Shown: positions 43,455 through 54,361 of the stretch, piece by piece
Layout: the number at the start of each line of letters is the position of its first letter
Numbering within the stretch: position 1 is the first letter of the stretch
Source of the DNA: Bimastos eiseni
Taxonomy: Eukaryota; Annelida; Clitellata; Crassiclitellata; Lumbricidae
Length of the DNA stretch: 64,000 bases
NCBI GenBank assembly: GCA_959347315.1
Contig: OY365810.1
Coordinates: 19,294,358 to 19,358,357 of the forward strand
Direction: 5' to 3'
Program-made: the position numbers and the translations under genes
Notes under the pieces: model-generated
What the model was told of the DNA's origin: nothing
The model's input: only the letters and a program-made list of their open reading frames with translations
Databases searched by the model: none

Positions 43455-44995
43455 TTATTATTATTACTGTTACAGGTTTTTGTCCCCATCGGGTTGAATG
43501 AAAGAGCCTCTGAATGCCACTGCATTAAAACGTTGTGTACAAGTAGAAAGACGCTGAAAAAGATGAGTTGTTTCGCGTGGGTCTCCCGTTGCCTGTGTCT
43601 AACGGCGGCCTAGCTCTTGTAGAAACTCTATTCCGGTGCGGTTTATGGGGCCCAGTGATTCAATGGCCACTGGTACAATATCATGCTTGGTGTGGAGGGA
43701 TGAGTACTTGATGCACTTTCGTTCTGCAGCATGTTCTGCTGCTTCACCGGCTGTTGATGCTGTCAGATGTACATAAGAGGATGTGCATGTGTGAATGGCT
43801 GTAGCATCCCATGCTAGGTGTCTGCCTCTTGCCCATGGGATTAATGTGGAGCCGTCTGGTCTCTAGCCATCGGTGCGGATCAGTCCCGATGGTTCTCTTC
43901 AGCTCGGAATGTCCACTTTCAAAAGAGCTCTCCAGATTATTTCATTCATGACAGAGTGTTGTTGTGCTGCTCTTCCCATTGATCTTCTGCAGACCAGACG
44001 TGATGTCCACGTGGATCGACGCTCTCCCCGCATTGACATGGATGCAGTGCACAGAACACTAGTCCTAGGCAAAGTCCTGCTGCAACCCTGACCGCCTCAT
44101 TGCTTAATCCTAACCCACAGGATGCCAAAGGGATAGTCAAAAGCCAGTCTCCTGCGTGCGGGGGCATATAATGTTCTCATTCTGGCTTGACTAAGTGGGT
44201 TGTCGCATCAGACTTTCGCTTTATCTTCGTTTATCAAAGGTCTGTCCCAGGTCTTCTGTTGGATCGGGACTGGTATCATCGTCACTGGAAGGGAATCCTT
44301 ACGAACGTTGAACATTTCCTCCTGGTACACGTCGCTCCACTCTTCCACGGTTAGGATGGCGCCCACGAGCAAGATGGTTGATGCAGCTGACGCCAAATAG
44401 GCTGAAGCTGCCAGCATGGATACCTGTCTGGTCTCGAGTCCTCCCTCTCTAATCGGAAGCAAAGCTTGTAACCACTGAATGTCATTGAACTCCGTGTGGA
44501 GGATCTTCTCCAGTTCTGTTTTAGTCTGATGGTCTGTTGTTTCCAGTAATGGGTGGTTCCAGCACTGAGAAGTCCTCAGCAGGTAAGTCATCTTTGCTGC
44601 CCTGAAACAGGATCTCAGCAATATGAGTGCTGCTTGTGACTGGAGGTTCATAAGGTCTTTCAATAGTCTTCATCCCCTCTCGCGTAGTCCTTATTCTCGA
44701 GGCGTCTTTTAACCACATTTGCTGCGTTACGTCTGCAGCCACCACATGCCCGCGGTGGCTGTGCAAGAACACTGGAGGCAAAGGGAAGAAGCTGATGCCA
44801 TGTCTCAATGTTACTTGGATTGTTGTTAATGGAAGACAGGATTCTCTCGAGGGCCTGTGAACAGGCGAATCGAGCAGCCTCCGAGACATGTTTCATGACG
44901 CCCCAGTCCTTCTTCTCGGGTGGTTGATATCTCCTGTTCCTTGATGCATCAATCTGTGATTTGTCAGACTGTGATTGGCTTGATCGCATTGTCAT
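43455..44995 (-). pseudogene. Non-LTR retrotransposon with RLE-like C-terminal domain, internally deleted
   Basis: The frame 44995-44660 (DWGVMKHVSEAARFACSQAL, LPFASSVLAQPPRACGGCRR) matches the region before RT in this family. The next frame 44663-44208 is already post-RT (AAKMTYLLRTSQCW, WLQALLPIREGGLETRQV), so the RT palm is deleted at the junction. Next comes APHAGDWLLTIPLASCGL-type sequence (44167: MPPHAGDWLLTIPLASCGLG) with a Cys/His cluster. A decayed endonuclease-like part follows and a 3' end at 43455 (LMQWHSEALSFNPMGTKTC). I infer an inactive, rearranged copy. Confidence 0.7.
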
Positions 44996-45374
44996 GGTTC
45001 TACACTCTATAGGCTACACTCTGTCATATCCAACCCAGTCTTAGTAGTAGTTTTTGATTAATTCAGGAATAACATTCTCCTTCAGTTTGTTTTCAAATGC
45101 GCCACCATCTAAATTACAAACGTTGCCATTGGCGATTGTGATATCGTTTGACAAAAATCATGGTGGACGGCAATCAACGTTAAAAATTCAAAATTGCGTA
45201 TAAAATCGATGCTGGTAGAAAGTTTAACGAAAAAAATTGCCTTGTGTTCTTAGCGGTTGAGCTACAGTGGCAAATATCCATCGTGTCACGAGTCGCTATT
45301 TAATTAAAAGACGTTAAAATCCAACTCTGATGAAAATGTGAACCGCAGTAATTTTTGTTTGAAAGTAGAACGTT

Positions 45375-45412
45375 AATAATAATAATAATAATAATTATTA
45401 TTATTATTATTG
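45375..45412. repeat. ATA/ATT microsatellite
   Basis: A short (AAT)n to (TTA)n inverted run abuts the 3' end of the LINE fragment, as at 43450 and 46130. The region 44996-45374 shows no gene. Confidence 0.8.
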
Positions 45413-45965
45413 CGTCACATATAGTATTATTCTTCATTGGCATTGCCAATGGGGCTGTCATCAGGCCATCTGGGTCGCCGCTTGTCAGTGGATTGTAATC
45501 TTGACATAGTGCCCTGAAAAGCCGCCGCATTGAAATGTTGGATCAAGTTCTGGAAAAGGAAGTTTGTCTCTTGGGTGTCACCGGTAGTTGTCAAAAGTCG
45601 GCGTCCAGTCTCAGACAGAAAGGCAAGGCCCTCACTATTGAGGGGACCGAAGGTTTCTATAGTGATTGGAACAAAAGTGTATTTCTTCTCCAGCTCAGAA
45701 TATTTTGTGTGTTTCCTTGTGGCTGCTATTTCTGCCGCTCCTCCGGCTGTGGCAGCTGTCTTGGGGATATAAGAAGCGGCCACCGTGTCCACCATCGTCG
45801 CGTCCCAAAGTAAGGCCCCCCCCCACTCCACGGTATCAGAGTCTGCCCGTCCGGTCTCTTTCCATCTAATCTAGTAAGACCTGACGGTTCCTTGACCGCT
45901 GGAATACCGGCTCTGTTGAGGCTGCGATGGATAAGGTCGTTGATATTACAGTGTCTGGCTTGATG
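45412..45965 (-). pseudogene. Restriction-endonuclease-like domain of a non-LTR retrotransposon
   Basis: From 45965: [10 protein letters not shown] and [15 protein letters not shown] (split by a stop), then [37 protein letters not shown] and FVPITIETFGPLNSEGLAFL (45831-45560), ending PIGNANEE. The RPDG, the Asp of WDATMVD and the later K/KY residues fit a PD-(D/E)XK restriction-like endonuclease fold. I infer this from motif spacing. The relic lacks the RT. Confidence 0.65.
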
Positions 45966-45984
45966 GCCAAAACGCCTATTATTG

Positions 45985-46250
45985 TCATTGTTATTATTGT
46001 ATTATTATTATTACTGTTATAGGTTTTCGTCCCCATCGGGTTGAATGAAAAAGCCCCTGAATGCCACTGCATTAAAAACGTTGTGTACAAATAGATAGAC
46101 GCTGAAAAAGATGAGTTGTTTCGCGTGGGTCTACTAATAATAATAATATTATTATTATTATTATAATATATATGTATATTATTATCACTATTATTATCAT
46201 TAATATTATTATTAATATCATTATTATTATTATTCCCCCGAGGTACATAT
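45985..46250 (-). pseudogene. 3' end of another LINE copy plus ATA microsatellite
   Basis: 45990-46125 is nearly identical to 43465-43600 (tail LMQWHSGAFSFNPMGTKT). Beyond 46130 it is replaced by (ATA)n/(TTA)n runs to 46250. Confidence 0.8.
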
Positions 46251-46378
46251 GATCCCTCGGGATAAAAAAATTAAGGGGCATTGTTCTGGAATGGCTAGTC
46301 TTCGCAGATGGTTTTATTGTTAGAAAAAGTGCAACAAAAAGCGACTGCGTTGAAGCGCTGGACAACCATGAGTGTAGA

Positions 46379-47178
46379 ACATTTGTCCCCAGACATTTGC
46401 CCCCGGACATTTGCCCCTCCGGACAAAAGCGCCTCCCGACTAGGACAATTGCCCCAGTGTAGACCATAAGCTTGCCCATATTATATATGCATGCTTGTAT
46501 GTGTGTACATATGATGCATGGTTGTATGTACAATATGTATGTGTGCATGGATGTGTCCATGTCGGCTGCATGTTACTAAACCTGTAAAATATTTATTTTT
46601 AGTGGATTGACATACTGCTTTGGTTCCAATACCTGCAAAGTTTGCTGATGAATTAAGAAGCCAATTTGATACCACATGATATATAATGGCTGCTGTAAAT
46701 AATGAGTGTTTTTATGCGACATTGACATCTTCATGGCTTATATTCTGAGATTATCATCTATATAGAGGTATTCACCCACTCTGACTCTTATTAACGGGAG
46801 ATGATTATGGGAGATGATTATCGCGTTGTCATTAACCAGCTGTAGCTGCTTACTAGCTGACCGTCACTGCTTATAAAGATTAAAGATTAAGATTAAGATT
46901 AAATAAAGATTAAGGCGTGTCACGAACTGTATGCAGTATTTATGTATCCATCAAGATAAGAAAGATTCAGAACTGGACTCACTTTGTCTCACTTTGTCTC
47001 TTATGACACAATAATTAGTTGCTTGTTTTCATATATTCTACATAATGACAGTTAAATATATAACTTCTCATCATTTGTTCATACTTCACACTAGGGGGCA
47101 ATTGTCTGGGGGGGGGGGGGCAAACGTCCTACCCAAAATCAGGGGGTTTTGTCCGGTGGGTCAAATGTCCGTTCCCCG
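46379..47178. mobile_element. Element 3 with GGACATTTGCCCC-array termini
   Basis: The left array 46379-46465 has GACATTTGCCCC-type units, GACTAGGACAATTGCCCC and AGTGTAGACCATAAG. The right array 47093-47178 is its G-rich inverse and ends GTCCGTTCCCCG. It is element 1 in the opposite orientation, about 800 bp, with a shorter TGTA-rich stretch after the left end. The interior is non-coding, with a small (AAGATTAAGATT)n run at 46877-46915. Confidence 0.7.
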
Positions 47179-47189
47179 GACAATCATTG

Positions 47190-47805
47190 ACAAGCGCTGA
47201 TACAGGAAGGTGGTCTCTCTCGTCGCCTGATACCTGGGCAAGCCGGTGACCAAGGAGGTTGATAAGTGATAGGACATCCCTGTTGACAGGACCCAGAGTC
47301 ATGAAGGCCAATGGCTCAAAGCAGTACGATGACAAAATGGCGCTGTATTTTGATGTTTTTTCTGTCTGTTGCGATCTCAACAGCAGCACCCGCATCCTCA
47401 GCTGATCTGGTGTGGTATGACCCTGCTAGGGTGTCGATGACAATGGCATCCCAGGCAAGGCATTTGCCACCTTCACAAGGAATTAGTCACACCATCCGGG
47501 CGTCTCACATCAGACCTAACAAGTCCACAAGGTTCCTTTGTGGCCGGGAAATCAGCTTTGATCAGGCCATGCCAAACAATAATTATCGTTTGGCATGCAT
47601 GTCTGGCAGTGCGACTCGGCCCGAGGCTGCACGACATGCCATGTGAGCCATCACCTTGGACCATTGCTTCGCAAGGGCACTCACAAGGAGCTCATAGTTC
47701 GACCCCGAGATGCAGACCTGTTGCAATACGGGCTGCCTCACCATTCTGGAGGCGTGTTTACTGAAAATGGGGCCCTTGGCGCAAACATTTTGGGGACCCT
47801 CTAAA
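47190..47805 (-). pseudogene. Endonuclease-like LINE family fragment
   Basis: From 47805 down: Cys/His-rich region with HCQTCMPND, then EPCGLVRSDVRRPDG (47530-47490). Another frame (47395-47190) carries KYSAILSSYCFEPLAFMTLG, the counterpart of the KYSELEKKYTFVPITIETFG segment at 45.6 kb. It is degraded by several frameshifts and ends against element 3. Confidence 0.7.
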
Positions 47806-48009
47806 TTTATACACTGAGTCTAAGGGGCCGTCTATAATGACGCCACGCACCCATTGGAGGGGTCATATATTTGTGACGAAGGGTAGGGAGTCTGAGATAT
47901 GTGACGTCATGTCATCACATCAAATATCGAAATGCGCAACTTAATTTATTTAAACATTTCATTTAATTAAACAGTGAGCCAGCGTCTGGAGGTGAAGAGG
48001 CTCAAAACA

Positions 48010-48960
48010 TGAAGCCTTTGCTCTTATCAACACAGGTGGTGTATTGAACCAAATTTATGCAGAAGACACCAAGGCACATGTTCACTGTCTTGCGACAAAT
48101 GCGGTCACTGCTGCCCGCTCAATGCAGTTTGCTATAGACTCCCTTGGTGGCTGAATGTCGTCAACTCGGCTTCGGCTGAACCCATCTAAAACTCAATTTA
48201 TCTGGCTTGGCACCAGACAGCAGCTGGCGAAAATTGATCTCTGTGCCATCTCTGCCCAGTTTCCCCTCTTCACTATTTCCGCCTCTGTTCGGGATTTAGA
48301 GGTCGGTCTTGACCAGGAACTCACCTTTGCTCAACATGTCAATAATGTCTCTCGTAGTTGCTTTTGCCAGCTTCACCAATTACGAGTAATATCTTGCTCT
48401 CTTACCCTCTTTGCCGCAGCTACTCTGGTTCATGCCTTTGTTACCAGTCGCCTTGACTATTGCCTCTCAATATATGCTGACCTCCCCCAAGTTCGGATTG
48501 GGTGTTTGGAGCGGGTTTTGCGTGTGGCCGCCCGAATGATTGAGGGGATTCCCAGAACAGGCCAAGTATCCGAGTACATGAGGTAGTAAAACAAACATTC
48601 TGCACTAATTGCCTCTACCCCAGCGCATCTTATTTAGGGTATCTGCCTTAGTTTGGCACTGCCTTGGGGAACTGCACCTGCTTATTTGCAGGAGCTATGT
48701 CGCCCTATCACTGCCAGTAGTGGCGATGACCACTTCGCTCTGCAGTTCATGGCGACCTGATCGTCTCTTTTGCACGCTCTTCCATGATGCAGAATTGGGC
48801 TTTCTCGGTCGTGGGACCTACTATCTGGAATGGACTTTCCTTAGCCCTCCTACCTAAGAATTCATCATCTTCATTTTACGCCTCTCTTAAAACTGTCCTT
48901 TTCAGCCGAGGGTTAGGCCGGGAGCGCCTCTGAGTAAATATCTTGAAGGGGTGCTATATG
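48010..48960 (+). pseudogene. LINE RT C-terminal relic with 3' tail
   Basis: Starts in the palm (NQIYAEDTKAHVH, YADD changed to YAED). A stop precedes the 143-codon frame 48155-48586 with LNPSKTQFIWLGTRQQLAKI, SVRDLEVGLDQELTFAQHVN and SRLDYCLSIYADLPQVRIGC. A shifted frame continues LPLPQRILFRVSALVWHCL (48600). The tail ends GGTGCTATATGAGG with a TGATTGATTA run at 48970. 47806-48009 has no gene. Confidence 0.88.
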
Positions 48961-49104
48961 AGGTATTTTTTGATTGATTAAGGTAATCGAGCCGATTGAT
49001 ATTCACATTAAAAAAGCAATTATGAATTACAACACTACACGTGTCATGTGAATGCTTAGCTGTAAAATAGAGAATATAAATTATATTTAAAATTTTTCAG
49101 GCAT

Positions 49105-49478
49105 GAGACATGTTATTTTGTGTGAAAGTTTTTATTTATTCGGGGGTCCCTCACCATCCCTGAGATGTTATTTTATGTGAAATTATTTAATTCATTTGGG
49201 GGCCTCTGAGACGTTATTTTGTACTTATGTTTTCATCACTTGGGGGCCTCCTGAGTTGTTATTTTGTATGAAATGTTTCCATTCATTTGGGGCCCCCTGA
49301 GATGTCATGTTGTATTTAATGTTTTCATTCTGTTGGGGGCTCCCTGAGATGTTATTTGGTAGTTAATGTTTTCATTTGGGACCTCTGAGATGTAATTTTG
49401 TATGAAATGCTTTAATTCATTAGGTGGCTCCCGAGACATTATTCGCATTAACTCACATTTTGGGGGCCCCTGAGATTT
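49105..49478 (+). repeat. 46 bp minisatellite, about eight units
   Basis: The unit is like TGAGATGTTATTTTGTATGA followed by AATGTTTTCATTCATTTGGGG and a CCTCC-type spacer. Unit starts are near 49106, 49161, 49207, 49252, 49298, 49345, 49386 and 49433. Unit length varies from 38 to 55 bp. Confidence 0.9.
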
Positions 49479-49489
49479 GACACGTTTAC

Positions 49490-50065
49490 GTATGTGTTTA
49501 CCTATAGTGTGCCTATAGGTAAATGTGCCACTGCATCATTCAGCCTCAGTCTGCAAGCGCTTATGGCGAGCGATAGGAGCCAATCATTCGCATGTGGGGA
49601 GACAACTGCTCTCAGCCTGGCCTGGTGGTTATCAGTTGTTATGGAGACCTCCAAAGCTACTAGGTCTTTCAGAATGAGAGGGCGATCCCAGTCACATTGC
49701 TTATGGGACAGACTTTCTTCAGGAAGTGGACAGTTCGACTCAGACAGCCATTGTTCAGAATTAGAGCGTCGTGTTTAGCAATTGATGACAATCGAGAAAT
49801 GTCAAGTGAAAGCTCTGCACAGCGCATCTTGAGGGCAGCAACAAGAGCTCTGCCATTCGATAGAGGTACCCCAAGGAGGCATGCCTTACAAGAGGATGTA
49901 ATGGTGAAACTATCTAATGGTTGTGCAGTTCGACTTTGTAGGGGTTAATGACCTCATACTTTGCAACATTCAGTGTCAGACCCCTTTCACTTGCTTCTCT
50001 GATGATGGTTTGGACATCTTTCACCACTGTGGATGCAGTCCCTCCATAAGTCAAGTCATCGAGAT
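49490..50065 (-). pseudogene. RT and post-RT fragment of the endonuclease-like LINE family
   Basis: From 50065: DLDDLTYGGTASTVVKDVQT and IIREASERGLTLNVAKYEV are the RT palm, with LDD for the catalytic motif. Then LLGVPLSNGRALVAALKMRC, ISRLSSIAKHDALIL and, after shifts, CDWDRPLILKDLVALEVSIT and SPHANDWLLSLAISACRLRL. It ends in a shifted remnant at 49490. This is the only copy here retaining the RT active-site region. Confidence 0.75.
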
Positions 50066-50066
50066 C

Positions 50067-50990
50067 AGTGGCGTTGCTAAGGGGCTGCGGGTGTTGTGGT
50101 CCGCACCGGGTGATACCCTTCCAAGGGGTGACACCAAAATGACATGATGACTATCTTAGAAGTGTTTGTGCCAAATTTCAGTAAAAATTAATTAATTTTA
50201 AATTAACAATTACGGATAACAAACATATTTTTGTAACCTGATCTTACGTGCACATGATTGTTCATCAATTTACGTAATGCTTAAACTCTATGCTGATATG
50301 AATCTACTTTTCTTCACCATCTAATGTGCTGCCGTCGGTGTCGTCATTATTACCCAGTTATGCACTTTTCTTTCATAAGTTGCCCTATGGCTCATTTTGC
50401 CGTGGTTGAGCTGGAAACGCATCTAAGTAGATTTCTTGAGGGGAGCTATATAACTGTTAAGACAAATGAATGAATGACTGATTATATAGGAACTAGCCTT
50501 GCAGCCTAGCTTCGCATGGGTTGATTTTTAAATGCAGCGGTTCTGCTCTTCGCCTCTGAAAATCGCCTGATTGCGATTGTTTTATTGGACAAGAGCTCCA
50601 AATGAGGCATTGGTTATATAAAATGCACACCTGATTTGCATTTTAAAATTAACACTGCCTTCAGCCACATCGGCTGCAAATGGCAAATGGCAGGTGTCAT
50701 TATATCGAATGCGTATTGGACTATAAAGCAAATTGTGTGCTGGAAATAGTGGCATTGACCTAGAAATTTGCAAAATTTTTCATATTGCCAGAGCGTGACC
50801 TGTTCCATTTCTTGGACAAAAAGAAAATTTTCAGCTTTCAGTGTTAGATAACAACTTACGAGTAACATCAGTAGGTCTACACAAATTTTGGGCCAACTAA
50901 GTAACTGGTAACCATGAGGGAGGAGTTCCAGGCAGGGTGATACCATGAGTGACCGCACCTGGTGACACCAACCCTAGTGACACCTCTGAT
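50067..50990. mobile_element. DNA transposon remnant with degenerate 55 bp TIRs
   Basis: The left end (ATCAGTGGCGTTGCTAAGGG, GGTCCGCACCGGGTGATACCC) is the imperfect inverse of the right end (CAGGGTGATACCATGAGTGA, CCGCACCTGGTGACACCAAC). The GGTGTCACCCGGTGCGG motif is typical of a cut-and-paste family common in animal genomes. The interior holds a LINE 3'-tail-like piece (50390-50490) and a 114-codon minus frame (50958-50614) with no recognisable transposase motif, so it is likely non-autonomous. Confidence 0.6.
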
Positions 50991-51189
50991 TTAGATAGCC
51001 AATATGGAGAGAGGACTGAAGGCTGGACAAGATGGTTTGAATAGGGAGACAGAATAAAAGAGGACCAAGAGGATCACCTTGTTGTAGATCGGACTGTGAC
51101 TGAAGGAAGAAGACACCATGCTTAAGTCTTGAGGGTTTACTGTAAGCCAAGTGACAGTTAAGGACTTAAAGCTGTTAAAAAATGTTGAA

Positions 51190-51590
51190 ATGATGACCCG
51201 GGTACCCGTCGACCCGGGTACCCGTCGACCCGCGCGGTCGGGTACCCGGGCACCCAACCAAGCGGATACTTTGTTAGGAAATGTAGAAAATTGCACATTT
51301 TTATGGAATGTCGGGCACCCGAGAATCGATTTCATTGCCCAGTCAGCCAATATGACCAACAGAATATTTCGGGCATATGTTCGGGTAAAATCTCGCATTT
51401 TTACGGAATGTTGTTACCTTAGAACCGATTTACATTGCCCGTTTACTCAGCCAATTTGACCAAGGGATTATTTCTGACATATGTTCAGTTAAAATTGCGC
51501 ATTTTTACGGAATTTCGGGTACCAAAAACCCGATTTCATTACCCGGGTAGTCAGCTTCGGTCGGGTACCTGGGTACCCGTTGACAGCCTT
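51190..51590. mobile_element. MITE with CGGGTACCCG ends and a 102 bp internal tandem repeat
   Basis: Both ends contain inverted GGGTACCCGGGTACCCGAC-like sequence. The right end as complement begins GGCTGTCAACGGGTACCCAG, resembling hAT termini. Between 51290 and 51550 a unit of about 102 bp containing GCATTTTTACGGAATG and CCAATTTGACCAA occurs nearly three times. No coding potential. 51591-51932 has no gene. Confidence 0.55.
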
Positions 51591-51932
51591 AGTGACAGTA
51601 AGAGTAGTTATATTTGATGCTATCTGACGCTTTTGACCATAATATTGGTCAATTTACCCACCGAATAGGTTATTAAAACGTATTATTAACCTATAACTAG
51701 GGAGACAGAATAACTAGGTTAAAAAATAACCAATTCATACACACACCTAAACATCAACCAACAGACCACAAAAACGCCAGGAAATTTCCAATAGTTTCGA
51801 TGATTAGCTACAATTCATGCACAAACCTACATGTAAGCTCCTGGTCAAAACATTCACCAATAGGTCAAAAGTCATGGGAAGTTCCAGTAGTTTCAATGAT
51901 GATTCATGGTTCAACAAACAATAAACATCTTG

Positions 51933-51944
51933 TATATATAAAAC
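51933..51944 (+). promoter_or_regulatory. Candidate TATA box upstream of polymerase (copy C)
   Basis: TATATATAAAAC lies 56 bp before the decayed start (GTG at 52000), matching the TATATAAAAG of copy A in position. CACCAATAGGTCAAAA at 51866 also resembles CATCAATAGGTCAAAT upstream in copy A (3602), a possible conserved promoter element. Confidence 0.5.
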
Positions 51945-51999
51945 GAATAGCACTGAAAATATTTCTATACAGCTTAAAGAAATATCAGTCCAATATAAA

Positions 52000-54361
52000 G
52001 TGGAATACTCAAGCAGATTTGATTAGTAAAATTGAAGCTCACGGGCTCAACACTCATCCCCTCACATTTTGCTCCAATCTCATCCAATGCTAGTTTGATG
52101 GACGCGCCCTTTCCCAATATTGGAATCCCAAAACTCGTTCCCATATGCGCCGACAGCATGAAAAATATTCGTTAAAACCAAATCAGCGATTAATACATTC
52201 GCAAAAATGGATCGAAGGGTGTATACCTGAAGAACCAAAGAGAGAAAGGTGAATGAGAATATAGAAGCACTGAAAGTCAAAGTGAATTCTATATTCGGTA
52301 AAATTCTTATGAAAACACGTGAAATAAAAGAGACGGCCTCAGCTATCAAGGGCTTCACGAAACAATACACGATTGAAATAGCAAACGGAATTGACACCAC
52401 ATCTTTTCTCAAAGCAAAACAACTGGAAGACCTTTTGTCTAGAAATCGACAGACAAAGGTTAATTTTGTCCTCACCTGCACAATGGAGCATGTTGACATG
52501 AAATCCGGGCAAGTAGATACAGAGCTTTTTCCGCTTGTCTTGAAGAACAAGGTGATTTTAGACTCCACCGATACGAGCGAAATTTATAACAACGTGAAAG
52601 ATAAAATGTTGGAATCAATGGCTGCCTTCCAGATGTGTGGTAGTAACTGGAGACTTAGAGCGGTTCAAAAATTAGACATCAACACGGTTATTTATAAACC
52701 GTTGAAGGGTAGTTCTTACATACCACTGCCGAAATGCTTAGCGAGTAAAAAGGCTATTGTTAATATGAAGAACGAAGACGAAGAATGTTTCAAGTGGTGT
52801 GTAACGAGAGCCTTAAATCCTGTTGACAGAGATTCAGAAAGAATCACGAAAGAATTAAAAATACAGTCTGAGAAACTTAATTGGTCTAGCATCGAATTCC
52901 CAGTCGCAGCAGATGCTAACGTGATAAGCAAGTTTGAGAGTAATAATAATATTAGTATTAATGTTTTTGGTCATGAGAAAGATGTTTACCTATTCCCACT
53001 ATATTTATCGAAGCACGAGAGTGATATCAGTGTTAGACCTATTACTCATTTCTGAAGAACAAAAGAAGCATCATTGTTGGATAAAGAATTTCAACAAACT
53101 GATGGTGGTTCACAACGAAAACTCATACACTTCAATGTATTATTGTAAACGATGTTTAATAGGATTCAGTAATAAAGAGTCATTAAATAAACACACAGAG
53201 TACTGTTCCCAACGCACCGCTCAAAAGATAGAACTTCCAGAACCAGGAACTATGTTGAGTTTTAAAAATTATTATAGATAAATGAGAGTTTCCTTTGTTG
53301 TGTGCGCCGATTTTGAATCTTTCATTAAACCTATAGACACTTGTCAACCAGATCCCAGCCTGCCCTACACCAACAGATATCAAAAACACGTCCCAAGTTC
53401 CTTCTGCTATTATATAAAATGTTTTGACGATGACCTATATTTGCAAGCTCCTGTGACTTTCACAGCGGAGAGCGAAGACGACAGATATCCATAGACACTC
53501 TTATAGATAATATAAAAGATATTTATAAGCGATTTAAATTTCCTAAGAATATGATATTCGGAAAGAAAGAACAGATGTTATACGACTCGGCTACTGTTTG
53601 TTACATATGCGAAGGCGAATTGGGTGATGATGACGACGACGACGATGATGATGATGATCGAGTTGGAGACCACTGTCGCCTTTCTGGTAAATTTAGAGGC
53701 GCTGCTCACAAGATTTGTAATCTAAAATATAAAGTCCCCAAGTTTTTCCCTGTATTGTTCCACAATCTATCTGGTTACGACAGCCATTTATTCGTAAAGA
53801 AATGACGAGGTGATGATAACGAAAAGATTAACTGCATTCCTAGCAACGAAGAAAAGTATATCTCATTTAGCAGAGAAGTCGTAGTCGATAAATTTAGAGA
53901 TAAAGAAAATAAGTTAAAACTCTTTAAACGAGAATTACGTTCTATCAATAGTTTTAGATTCATGGCATCGAGCCTCGATGCTTTATTGAGGAACCTGATC
54001 AATGAATATGATGTAAGAATGTAAGACAATGAGTAAGAATATAGGCAAGCATTAGTGATGAAGACTACAACCATGCACAGACGGTATGGGAAGAATTCAG
54101 ATTCAAGACGTTGAGAGATTACCACGATTTATGTAACATGTCTGATGTTCTCCTGCTTGCTGATGTATTTGAGAATTTTAGAGATGTATGCAGTGAGAAC
54201 TGGGGTTAAGATCCCGCTTGGTATTATACTTCTCCAGGTCTTGCTTGGGATGCCGCATTGAAGTTGACTGGAGTAGAGTTGGAGTTGTTGAGCAATTATG
54301 ATATGATACTAATGGTTAAGCATGGGATAAGAGGTGGTGTTAGCACCATTTCACATCGTTA
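52000..54361 (+). pseudogene. polB: Polinton polymerase B, SAP to palm entry (copy C)
   Basis: The ATG has become GTG and most of the SAP helix is deleted, leaving DLISKIEAHGLNTHPLTF. The 268-codon frame 52249-53055 covers the N-terminal domain (AIVNMKNEDEECFKWCVTRA). Later frames contain a C2H2-like finger (YYCKRCLIGFSNKESLNKH), the exonuclease I motif in VCADFESF (53315), and a CYICEGEL...GDHCRLSGKF zinc/HNH-like region interrupted by eleven Asp. Then FHNLSGYDSHLFVKK, FKTLRDYHDLCNMSDVLLLA and the palm entry ALKLTGVELELL...GIRGGVSTISHRY. It stops at 54361, where Gypsy sequence begins. At least five frame breaks. Confidence 0.9.
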
